A DNA stretch of 64,000 nucleotides from Synchiropus splendidus (Eukaryota > Chordata > Actinopteri > Syngnathiformes > Callionymidae). Each line of letters opens with the position of its first letter. Position 1 is the first letter of the stretch. Where the stretch lies: NCBI RefSeq assembly GCF_027744825.2, contig NC_071342.1, positions 24,902,001-24,966,000 of the forward strand. The letters are read 5' to 3'. Shown here piece after piece: positions 46,701-57,620 of this stretch. A program made the position numbers and the translations under genes. The notes below the pieces were generated by a model. The model saw only the letters and a program-made list of their open reading frames with translations. It ran no database searches and was not told the DNA's origin.

Positions 46701-47897
46701 CAGGACTGTGTAGACAGGAAGCTGGGAGACCAGTGACACGACAGAACTCTCCTCTTCCTCCTCCTCCTCCTCCTCCTCCTCCTCTTCATCACCACCAGCA
46801 TCTTCACTGGAGTCCTTTGAGGAATCTCTAAATGAAAACAGAAAAGCTAGAACACAGATCCTTTGCATGGACAGCTGAGTAAATGTATGGGTTTTAAAGT
46901 TACGGATCAATGGAGTTACACAAGCAGGTGACAGGTGAAGAGCAGGGATACAGAACACCCAACTAAATGATAAACTTTTATTACAATTGTTTAGAGGAAA
47001 CGGGAAGAAATGATGCAGGTGCCGAAATGGAGGGAAATAAAATGGAGATAAAATAATGCCAACCTCAATGATTATCTACCCATCGTTACTTCATGTACAA
47101 GTACTAGTACATGGCGTGGAGTATTAAAGTACTGACCCGGTTGCTTTGCTTGGTCCAGGCGGCGACAGTTCCAGAGACAGGTGGTTTAGTATCTCACAAA
47201 TGTGCCGCAGTCGCTTCTCCTGCTCTTGTTTCCTCTGATCATAACTGCCCACTGGTGCAGACTCATCTGCCTGATGAGGAACAAACTCAGTTGAACCACG
47301 TGTTGGGAATATTGCAGTCACATCAGACAGGGATTCCTTAGGTAAAAGTACTCAAGCTTCTACAAGTGGAGAGCGCAAACCTTCGTCAGTGTGTTCAGCG
47401 TCTTCAGCGCTTTCTCTGCTGACATTATAAGTTCTTGACATCTGTTGAGACAAAATCATATAAGTCACTCAAACAGTGAGATGAGCCGTGCAAAACAGAC
47501 ACAGTTTCATACCTCTGAAGTGTCTCCTCCGTGGTTTTAACTCGAACTTCTTTCAACAGATTGTCAACCTGAGTATCAGAAAAGAGCAGATCAGGATCGT
47601 TTCAACGTAGTTTCACAGGAACTGAATCACGGTCAATTCTCATTGATACACTCGGTCATTCGTTTGTCAACACAGGCTACAGCTACCGCCCGTTTTCCGG
47701 CTCAAATGACAAAACCACCGGACCTCGCTCCAAAACAGCCGACGTCCGCACTTGACGTGAGATGTTGTGAGACGTAAACACAGTCGTTTTCCCAGGAAGT
47801 AGACTTTATTGGACAGTAGTCGTTGGCAAACCTGTCGTTTGATGGCGTCCACGTCCCTCTGTAACGACTGCAGCGGCCCCCTCCTTTTGAAAGGCAT
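43737..47897 (-). CDS. nphp1: Nephrocystin-1 (20 exons)
   Basis: Scaffold protein of the ciliary transition zone and cell junctions; loss in human causes juvenile nephronophthisis. Predicted 676 residues (human about 732) from 20 coding exons, the human number. Exons: 47897-47832, 47568-47513, 47441-47381, 47270-47137, 46827-46659, 46489-46388, 46323-46199, 46131-46083, 46019-45932, 45844-45750, 45681-45553, 45494-45420, 45309-45199, 45057-44975, 44767-44691, 44619-44520, 44451-44339, 44274-44201, 44133-44089, 44015-43737. All are GT-AG and phases agree. Order: N-terminal coiled coil (residues 1-105), glutamate run, SH3 domain at about 144-197 (YTVLSEF, DGWW, PRTYL), second acidic run in exon 7, then the conserved nephrocystin homology domain ([64 protein letters not shown]). 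The acceptors of exons 5 and 8 are the least certain. Confidence 0.95.
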
Positions 47898-48598
47898 GTT
47901 CTCCTCGGCCGTGTCTCGCTGCTCCTCCAGCTAGCCGCTAGCTTCGCCGAGTGACAGACGCTGCCGTCGCTTGTTGCCAGGCAACCGCGAGCTTCTTTGT
48001 CGCTTCGAGAACAACTCGTCACTCCCTAGTCGACAGAGTGAGTTGCATTTCTTAACCGCAAAAAAAAAACAAACATTTGCTTCATTTGTGAAAAGCAAGC
48101 AAACTATCTACACTTCTCAACACCAACGAGCCTGGCGTCTTACAAACAGACCACTTTGACAATAGCGCCATCTCGTGTGCCGGAGGTCCCGCAGTTTAAC
48201 ATGAGCATTGTGTTGCAGCTAACTAATGCACTTCAGAGCGAGAAGTGTGTGCTATGAATGACTTGTGAAGTGTCCCGAGTCAGACAGGAATTCACACTTC
48301 GTCTCGCTGACCTACAGAGGGCGCTCGGTGTGTTGTGAAACGTGCCGCCTTCGCTGCTTCCTCGTTGAAAACACATGTCATTGTACATTTTAAATACATG
48401 AGGTAGTTTGAAAAGGTATTCACGTGCAGTGCATTGGCTGGGTGCCAGAAATTATGCATTTCCAGTTTTGTCTGCATTAGATGAGGCGTTCCAGGAATCT
48501 TCTTCCCTGACGTCACAGTCACTCCTACGTTATCCAGGAGCCTGAACGCACCATACTCCTCATTCACCTCCGGCAGGGAGGCGTGTGACAGAAGTGTC
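47898..48598. promoter_or_regulatory. Head-to-head promoter region of nphp1 and the dehydrogenase
   Basis: The two start codons are 702 bp apart on opposite strands, so this interval must hold both promoters. The nphp1 side is GC-richer and holds an X-box. The other side is AT-richer, and I identified no TATA box. No other gene is recognised in the interval. Confidence 0.55.
47973..47985 (-). promoter_or_regulatory. X-box (RFX binding site) of nphp1
   Basis: GTTGCCAGGCAAC is a full match to the X-box consensus (RYYNYY, spacer, RRNRAC) bound by RFX factors, the main regulators of ciliary genes. It lies 76 bp upstream of the nphp1 start codon, where functional X-boxes are usually found. The motif is near-palindromic, so it reads on both strands; the link to nphp1 is by proximity and by the gene's ciliary function. 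Confidence 0.75.
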
Positions 48599-50796
48599 AT
48601 GGCCGCCCCCGTCGCGCTCATCCAGGGCGCCAGCAGAGGGCTGGGGCTCGAATTCTGCAGACATATTTTGAGGTGTAAACCGGCCAATGTCATCGCGACG
48701 TGTCGAAACCCCGACGGGGCGTCGGAGCTGCGGGGTTTGGCCGGGCAGCACGCTGGAAGAGTGACCGTTCTCGGGCTCGACGTGACTCGGGAGGAGGACA
48801 TCCGCCAGGCGGCGCAGCGGGTGAAGGAGAGCTTCGGGCGGTTGGATCTGATGGTCAACTCCTCGGCGATGCTTCATCCCTCAGGGAGAGGAGAAACAAG
48901 TCTCCGGGACGTGTCAGCTCAGGTGCATGTCACGACCGGGCGTCATTACACTTTGTCTTTTTCACGGTCAAATAAAGACATTGTACTACAACTGGAATCG
49001 GTCCACCTTCGGCTGAAGTTGAACACGAAACGCTCCGGTCTTTCTACTTGATAGACTGAATAAACACAGTGTTTCAAGTCGAGCCGACCTGATGTCTGTG
49101 TGTTTTCTGCAGGGAATCCTCTCCACACTGACGACCAACACGGTGGGTCCCCTTGTCATGGCCAAGTACTTCGCTCCACTGCTGCTGAAGGGCAGCGGAG
49201 GCTTTGGTCAGCAGCCGCAAGACAAGGCCAAGCAACACAGTGGCGTCATCGTGAACATCACTGCCAAAGTGGGATCCATCGGAGACAACGGTAGGTCAGA
49301 GAGGTGAAGCTGGAGCGTGAACTCCTACTACGTTGCTCTGGTGCTGAATCTCATTTCACATGTTTGTGTATGGAAGTTTGCTAATACAGAGCCATGTCTT
49401 TGGGTCTGGTGCCGTCAGGTCTGGGCGGGTGGTACAGCTACAGAATGTCTAAAGCGGCTCTCAACATGGCCACAAGGAATCTGTCAATAGAACTGAGTCG
49501 CAGTCGCCCCAAGGTACGTGCCAGCGGCATAATGTTGTTTTTAGATGTGGCAACGGGAAGCCGTGTGTTCTTTTTCTAAACATGAGTAGTTTTACACCAG
49601 AGTTTCTTGTTTATGTTTTTACGATGTTGTTATATTTCCACACATTTTCATTGTTTGCCTGTTAAAACCACATGCAATAATTGGACCTTACATTCACTAT
49701 CTTTTCACTATCTTCATCATTACGAATCATGCAGTTGTGCCATAAAACATCTGCTAGTGTGAACGTTTTTCCCCTCATCCTGGTGCTGTGTCCGAGTCTA
49801 GAAGCAGCGTCTTGACTTGTCAGTGGGCGCTAGTGCTTCAACTGGCATCACTTTGGAACACCGCACAATGGCAGCAAAAAGCGTCAACGTTTAGCGTTGA
49901 ATTGAAATGTTGTCGCCCTGCTGTCCTATCCCGCGAGCTACCTTCAAAGCGACCCTACTGCCATGATGACCATCATTATCATCTCGCTTGAAAAGTTGGA
50001 AGGTGAAGAAGGGAGGTAGATCAAACTTTTTCCAACTATACTGTAATGGTTTAGTTGTAAAAGTTTCATCTCTATAGCACTTTATAGAACACTGTTGACA
50101 AAGTGTTAGACAGGCAGAGCAGCGAAGAATGTTTGGACAAAGGTGGCCAAACGGCCAAACTCTCAGTGAAGCTGAGACGGTGTGACACAAATGCAGGCCC
50201 GTAAAAAAAGGTTTTAAAGGTGGAGGTACACGTTGCATTCTGGCAGAGGGTCCCAGAGACGAGGAGCCCTGACAGGCTCTGTCAGCCCCAGATTTAAATC
50301 GAGACTGAGGGACGACTCGCAGGGAGGCGCCTGAAGACAAGCTCTGAGGGGAGGATGAGGAAGATAGGTGTGGGGTGAGCACAGGCTCCCTCGGTATGGT
50401 GAGCACAACAGGAAACGACAAAAGCAGAAGATGGATGTCCTGATCCCCACTGCAGTAACGCATCAGGTAAACTTGAGGATGAGAGGGATTGTTGTGTGTG
50501 TCCAATGTCACACATGAAAATGTGTTTCTTTTTAATATTCCCCGTTGCATTCTTTCTCTTGCTTCTCTCGCTGGATCAGCCCGTCTGAAGTGTCTGCTCC
50601 CCAGGTGGTGTGTGTCTCGCTGCACCCAGGAACCGTCGACACGGATCTCTCTCGGCCTTATCACAGGAACGTCCCCAAGGACAAGCTCTTCAGCGCCCAA
50701 CACTCGGTGGACTGTCTGATGAGGATCATTGAGGGCCTGAACCTGGACAGGAGCGGAAAGGCTTTCAGCTGGGACGGGGCGGAGCTCCCCTGGTAG
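48599..50796 (+). CDS. C-factor-type short-chain dehydrogenase/reductase (4 exons)
   Basis: Encodes a 262-residue classical-type SDR, a predicted NAD(P)(H)-dependent oxidoreductase; the substrate is not known to me. Exons: 48599-48922, 49113-49290, 49419-49513, 50605-50796; all GT-AG, phases agree. The cofactor motif GASRGLG is at 10-16, DVT at 61-63, NSSA (the NNAG equivalent) at 87-90, the structural Asn at 117, and the active-site YRMSK at 175-179. VGSIGDNGLGGWYSYRMSKAA resembles the bacterial C-factor/CsgA group and its animal relatives, as do HPGTVDTDL and the C-terminal WDGAELPW. At the usual catalytic serine position the protein has Thr158 followed by Ala, within NITAKVGS. The ATG lies at the head of an open frame immediately beginning with the Rossmann strand VALIQG. 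The gene is divergent from nphp1. Confidence 0.88.
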
Positions 50797-50828
50797 GCCG
50801 TGCCCGGACCCTGTACGAACGACACGGC

Positions 50829-50834
50829 AATAAA
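50829..50834 (+). terminator. Polyadenylation signal of the SDR gene
   Basis: AATAAA lies 33 bp after the stop codon, giving a very short 3' UTR. Confidence 0.75.
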
Positions 50835-52499
50835 GTGTTCTGACGAGTCTTGCTCCCGAGTCACATGTGCGAGACAGTGTGGTCATGACGGATAGATGTC
50901 CGTCTCCACAGCGGGAGGTGAAGCTCTGCTCTGGCTCTGCTCTGTGTGACGCTGCTTGAGTTGCATTGATGCCGAGGCTGAAGATGTTTCACAGCTTTCC
51001 TCTGCTCTGTGTCGGCTCCGCTTGGTGTTGCACCTCCACCTCGCTGGCTCTCCCTCAGATCTGTGGGCCTCCATGATGCTGAGGGATCACTGCATGACAT
51101 GAGTGGAGGGTGACACAAGCTCAGACCCCCACAGCCATCTCCAGCCCAGCGGCCTCACCTGACCCCCTGCAGGCCACGAGCCGGCAGCTGATCCACACGG
51201 TGTCACTCCGATTGTTTGTTTACTACTGGACCTGAGTGGATGGGACTAATTGGCTTGAGCTCAATCCAGTTAAGGGCTTGTGATTAGCATCAGTCGACAC
51301 GCTGGAGGTGAAATGATGAGACTGACTCACTTCAAGTCCTGAAGCCCGGAACCTCTAAGGTCACAGATCATTGAGAACCCTGACTACATTTCCTTTGCCT
51401 TTGATACTACGTGTTCCGGTTGATCTTTGTTCCAAGTTTTTTCAATTTCTGAGCAGAACATCAAACAAAATCAAATGTGAAATGATCAGTGGAATCGCTG
51501 TCATTAACCAGTGGAGGTCTGCGTCCAGAATCGTAGCCAAAACTAGAAAGGCACTGGGACAGCGCATACATGTCGGCCCTACTCCTCATCTTCATCCGCA
51601 CTGCCATTTGGTTTGGTTGTTCAACTAATATTACTACTCTTTATGGATGTGGTCTTATTCAATACAGCAGAGGGCGCTAGCCTCACACAGCTGCCATGAC
51701 ACAGCGCGTAGTGAGACAGATGAAGAGACTGCAGAAAATGAACGACAAATGTTGTTAAAGCCTCATCTTTTTTCACTATTTGATTCCTCCCGAGGGATCT
51801 TCTCCAGGACTTGGATCGGGGCTTCTGTGTATGGAGCTTTCTGACTGAAGTGCTGCGGCCGCTCCTCAGACCATGCTCCGGCTGAAACTGTTTAACAATG
51901 GGTATTGCTTGATCTGTAACCACACAGGTCTCTGAAATCTCACACAGTTCCCCCATTTAGTTCAAGGTTTTTCATGTTGTTTTCATCATCTGGCTCTTCT
52001 GGTGCTGCTTGACCTTTGGATCTGATCCCAACTGTTCAATGCCGCAAACGTCTAGAGATATTTTCAATATGTGATGAATCGGTCGCTAGTTTTAAACTGG
52101 TTTCTGACTGAAATATTCTGTACTCCTGCCCTCATATTTAGGAAGTAGAATGATGACGTTGTGTGAGGCACTGTTTTCTACCTTCAAAAATATTGTTAGA
52201 AAATACACTTCAGTCTGTTGAGACAGTCATGATTAACAACGCTGTTATTACTAGCAATGATGCCATAACTGTAATATGTCCGGTTCCCATTTATTCTTAT
52301 TCATTAGACAGAGATTGAAAGGGAGCAGCGTGAAGAATTTCCTTCCCACTTTTCCCCTAGTCTTCCAAGAAATGTCTGTTAAGTAATCAATGTGAATAAA
52401 TATACATAGTAGATTTTAGGTAGTACCACAATATAAACAGATGAAAGTAAAGCTGTATATATTGCGCATGTTTATGAGACTGAACCTTCATTCGAGTGG
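50835..52499. other. Intergenic between the SDR gene and pank1
   Basis: I see no gene. Base composition shifts to AT-rich from about 51,950, then to CpG-rich near 52,500 as the pank1 promoter begins. Confidence 0.5.
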
Positions 52500-53290
52500 T
52501 GGAATGTGTCTTGCACTGAGACACGTGCGCGCAGCAGCGAGGTTATTAAAGTTCATTCCACTGCGGTGCGACGTCAGGTCGCGGACAACAAAAAGCAAAG
52601 CGCGAGGAATGACGTGACGCCCTGGAGTAGCGTGATCCGGGCGTGAGCGCCTCGGTGACAGATGGAATGATGTGCGTCCGCACCAGTGCCAATTAAACAC
52701 ACGTCGATAGGCTCGGCATTCTTGGCAGGAGGCTGGCGGTGGAGCAATGAGAACCGGTCGGGAAAGGTGCGCGGGCTCGGGCCTCGGTTGGTGGAGAGCA
52801 GTGACGTAGCAGCCCACGGACGCCACACACCGGCTGCCTGGCTCTGGAGCAGGGGAATGACCGCCAGTGACCTCGAATGAATCGCGCGTTTATCCAGCCG
52901 CGCACGCGCTCAGCACGTCCATGAAATGCGTCGCCTTTCGGAAAGAGTCGATTAGTGGAACCGAGCGGCAAGAAAGGCAGCGGAGCGGCCCGTTTGCGGC
53001 GGCTGTCAGGCGGACTAGCCGTGCTAAGCTAACGCTAGCGTCGGCTGCCCATGCTAACATGGAGAAAGCCAAGTCAACGGTGGAGAAGAAAGCGGCGGCC
53101 GGGCCGCTTCACGTCGCCGGCGGGCAGAGGGCAGCGCTGAACGGCCACGTCTCCGCGCTCGCCAACGGCCCGGGCAGCGGCGGCTGCGGGGGGGAGGATA
53201 CGGAGAGCCACGGCTCCCCCGCCAAGAGGAGCCGGCTGCGGAGGAGGAGCGAGTCGGCGCGGCGGAGCAGACCGCGTGAGTGCCCCCGCT
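52500..53290 (+). promoter_or_regulatory. CpG-rich promoter and first exon of pank1
   Basis: From about 52,500 CpG dinucleotides become dense and remain so through exon 1 into the start of intron 1, in contrast with the AT-rich sequence to the left. This is the form of a CpG-island promoter. No TATA box was identified. The transcription start is not determined. Confidence 0.55.
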
Positions 53291-56200
53291 TCTTTCATTG
53301 TCTGTCTCGCGGTTTCAGGAGCTACTGCAGATGTGTGCAACACTGTCATGTCCGCCACCGTGACGTGCTTTTGCTGCGGTCGTGGGGCAGCCCGTCTTCC
53401 GGGGCTTCACCCTCCGCCGTAACGCGGCTCGACGTGACACCGCGCTCGGACCTCGGCTCTTCCGTCGCCAGGGAAACGTCATTTGGCATTGACGAACCCT
53501 CGCTCGTGTGTGCTGCGCTCCCATTGGTCGAGGGCCGCGGGTGAAGAAGCTCCTGATAAGTGGGCGTGGCCTCACCTGGCCAATCCGCGCGCGGCTCCGG
53601 TGTGCGTGTGCGGTGTGAATGGAGGAATCGCCCCGCCCCATTATTTACCCACCGCTGCCTGGTGGGATGCGAGCGGAGCTCCTCCTGAAAACCTCCCGAG
53701 TGCAGGGACGCCGGCGCCTCCGACTCCGAGACAAGACCCCGTGTCACACTCCCGATCCTTTGCATGCTGCTGGAAACCGAACCTTGGCGTCCTAGTATGA
53801 AGCTTATTAGTGAGAAGAAGCCTGGTGAGTACTGGACCGGTCACGTATTCTGTCTGTCACTACATCGTCCAGTGGGAACGGTTTGTCCACACAGGGTGCG
53901 TTTGAACACACCTGCCGCACGCGTCGACTACAATCCAATCCAGTCCATTCACCCAGCGCATTGTACAGAACAGAGCAGACAGGTAGCAGTCAGAGGCGCG
54001 AGTGCTTCTCCCTCTCTAAAAGCAAGATGAGCTTTTGAAAGTGACGACGAAGAAGTGATGATGGATAGCAGCAGGAAAAGCCAAGTCAGATGAAGGCGTA
54101 ATTCTGCTCCACACTCATAACTAGTATTGATATTTTACTTCCCTGGGAGTCCCGTCCCAGACGGTTGAGCGTCAGATTTGTTACAGCACCTGCTGTACTC
54201 TTTGGAACACACTAGTTGTGTAATTAATCTGGCACCTATATTGTGTTTGAAACACATGTAATCCTGTTTGACTTCGAGTGGCTTTACTGTCAGCGCTTTA
54301 CCTGGGTAGAGGTAAACATCCTGCACTCACACACAGTGCCTGGTCACACAGGAGTCACCTGCTGGAACTGTGCGCCGGCGCTCTCGCATGATGTGTCTGA
54401 CATTACAAGAGAGCGACCGGCAGTCGGGCAACAAGAAAAACGAGGTGCATATTTTAGAACCACTTATTAACAGTGGAAACTCTTGGCGAACGCTTGCCTT
54501 CAGCCACAACAGTGTGCATGAGGCGGATCCGGTCGTCAGCTCAGGTGTGAGATTTTCTGATCATTGATCTTTGGCCGTTGTGTTTGACCGACACACGGGA
54601 CTAGTTGAACATTGTTTCTGGCTCCAAGCTGGCGACAAGGAACTGCACTGCTACCGACCACTGCGGTGGAAAACAAAGGAGTGCCCTTATGAAAATGTTC
54701 TGTCGAAGGCATGTGAGGTTTTAAAGGCAGTGATATCGCACACTCTTACGGGGCAGGTTTCCTCAGTTATGGCCACTGATAAGACTGAAGCCGGTGAAAG
54801 TATTAGCAACCACAGGTCTGCAGGTACTGACAGTTCTTGTTGTTTTGCCACAGAAATTCAGCCTCCTCCACCTCAAATGTATTAATTTTTGTGCTTTTAC
54901 CGATGCATATTCCACATTAGCTTTGTATTCTTTTAACCTCACAGTTTACGCTCAAATACACAACACTAAAACATCTATCTGAATGAACACTGTTCTTGAC
55001 AAATTCTGTGGTAGAAAACGTATAATTCGCTGCTGCTGCTGCCAAAGAACTGTTGACATGCCTCATGAAGGAAAAGAAAACATTTGTTTTTGCTTTGCTT
55101 GGAATCTAAATATGACCCAGAATCCCAGGTGAAATGCGTGAGGAAGCAGAGGCTCAGACAGATGAGGTGAAATGAACCCTCAGGGAGGAAGCATCACCTG
55201 AAACATGAAGTTTTGAGTCTTGGTCTGTGTGTGGACTCTCACACAGATACCTGCTTCAAAATGACACTTGAACTGGTGAACCCCCTGGAAGAGAGGGGCG
55301 GCCCTCTCACCTTGCCAGTTTCAGTGTTGGGCAGATGCAGCTTTACAGGTGGAACCAATCTTCTTTTTGTCCATAACGGCTTGTTGATGGCTGGAGACCG
55401 GGCGTGTTGAGTTTCACCCAGTAGAAGGAGGGGCTTCAGCAGCCCAGCGCGGCAAGTGAGGCCTGTGTCCTTGTCTCACCGTATTGTTTGATTCGAACAA
55501 AAGCACCAAACGTCTTTTCACCTGGACTCTGCAACAGGACATGAGCGATGAGATCTTCGTGAGAAAGTCAATCTCGATTTGATCCTATAGTGAAACAGTA
55601 CCTGGCAGATGGGTGTCATCTGGATGAAACAGTTAAGCTGCGTAACTCTCACCAACAAATACACTTCTCCGTGTTGTGACTGACAGCTGGGATTCACAGT
55701 CTCAGGATGAGGTGTGTGATCCATGGGTGGTGGTTGCTCATTGGCGACTGAGGAAATTAAGGTTGTACATTTCACACACGCATCTGTGACAGCAGCTCTC
55801 AAAAGGGAGTACTTGAAGTTGTTTTTGTTTGTTTTGTCCTTTCATAACCCCCAGAGTGCCTTCCAGTACTGGTACAGGAACTTGGGAAAAATAAAGAAAT
55901 AGATGTTTGTGAGAGTGCTCCGGGTCATCACGCAGCAAAGGTCTGAATCAGCTCAACTGGACTCGTAATGGTCAAAGAAAAGGTTTGGCCTCCTACCCAG
56001 GAGGCTTCGTCAGTTCTAATGAGCTGGGTTGGAGTTCAGGATGATGTCAGGCCAGTTGAATGGGCAAAAGATAAACATTAAAAAACAATTTATCCATTTT
56101 TTTATTTAGTCCTTGAAAATCCCCTCGTAACCAGCGGATGTATGTCAATATCAGCTTATCTTGAGAGAATAGCAGGATGGCTTGCTCTAACTGTTAACAA

Positions 56201-57580
56201 CCTGTTTGTTACGTAGTTCAAGTAGAGCAATGTTTTACTGTTACCAAGCTCAGTCTACATCTATAGCATATCTTCTTTTCTGTCCCACCAAAAGCTTTGG
56301 CTTTTTGGTGGGACAGAGAGACGAGCAGAGAGGGACGGCGGTGCAGATGTGTGTTTGGAAACACACCTTTCACCTAGCTGACTCTAACCTGACCACCCGA
56401 GGCTTCCTGCTCCCTGTCACGGTGACCTTTGCTTTAGTGGACGTGTGGAGGGTTTGTCTCTGTTTGAAATGTAAAAGCCTGACTGGGGTCAGGTGAGCGT
56501 GAACTGAGCAGCGGAAACATCTTAAGAGAATGTATTTTGCTCTCCCTGCATCCCAATAATGAAGATGCATCTCTAGGAATTCACTTTTTCCTCAGACTCT
56601 CTACATGAAGTGAGTGCTCGCCCCAGATTTCCCCCTGAGAGCAGCTACTGTTAAGAGTGTAATTACTTGTCCCTGTTCAAGCAGGCCTAAAGGTTCCATA
56701 AGCCACCATGGAGTTGTGTGTCCACGCTACATATTTATGAAACCAGAGTTAATATCTTTGGCTAATATTGACTGGAGTGTTGTGGTTTTTCCAGTTTGTG
56801 TTCACCACAAGATTGTGTGACATTAGCACTAAAACATGTTCTGTTATTTATGATTTTAAAACTGCATGTATAGTCAATTCAGTTCCTATTATGTGAATTA
56901 TATTGTGTTTAGAATTTTTAAAAAATGTTCCTGAATAATGGTGTAAGTAGATTTGGCCACTCTCACGCTGCAAGTGTCAGCTTCATGGTAGCTCAGCGCT
57001 GTTCATGACCTGTTGGTCCTTCAGTTCCTATTTAAGAAGCTAAACTGCTCCCTGGCTGCAGGTGACTGTGTATGGCTCTGGGTGTGGATTCTCAAACTCG
57101 TGTTTCTTCCAGTAATCGTGTGGCTCCTTGTGGCTGTTTGTTTAATTCAATTCTGATTCGATGTCTGCAGTCCTGGAGCGTTGCCGGTGATAGGAAGACC
57201 CCCCTGTAGATGTTTGGCTTGAGAGAGTCATGGCCTGTTTTAGCTGTTGGTTTTTGTTTGGTTCATGGAGTGGAGCTTTGAGTTGGTTCCATCTGGGTGG
57301 TGTGTTTGTGGAGGTGAATGTAGACCACCCCAGACTCGCCTCAGGTTTGGCCCGTCATGCGACCTGGAAGCTTTCTCTGTTGTTGAATTACAGTAGTGTC
57401 CGCTGCCATAAAAAAGATTATCCAATATAATATCATGCAATAACCCGATGGTGTTTGTGACTTCTTATCTCACCGTGGACTTTGTTAGGCTCTTATGAAA
57501 GCTCCTGCTTGTCATGCCAAGCCACCGGGGAAAGTGGGAAAAGTGCTTGCTGACCAGTGTCCGAATGTCCCCTGTCTGCG

Positions 57581-57620
<40 letters not shown>

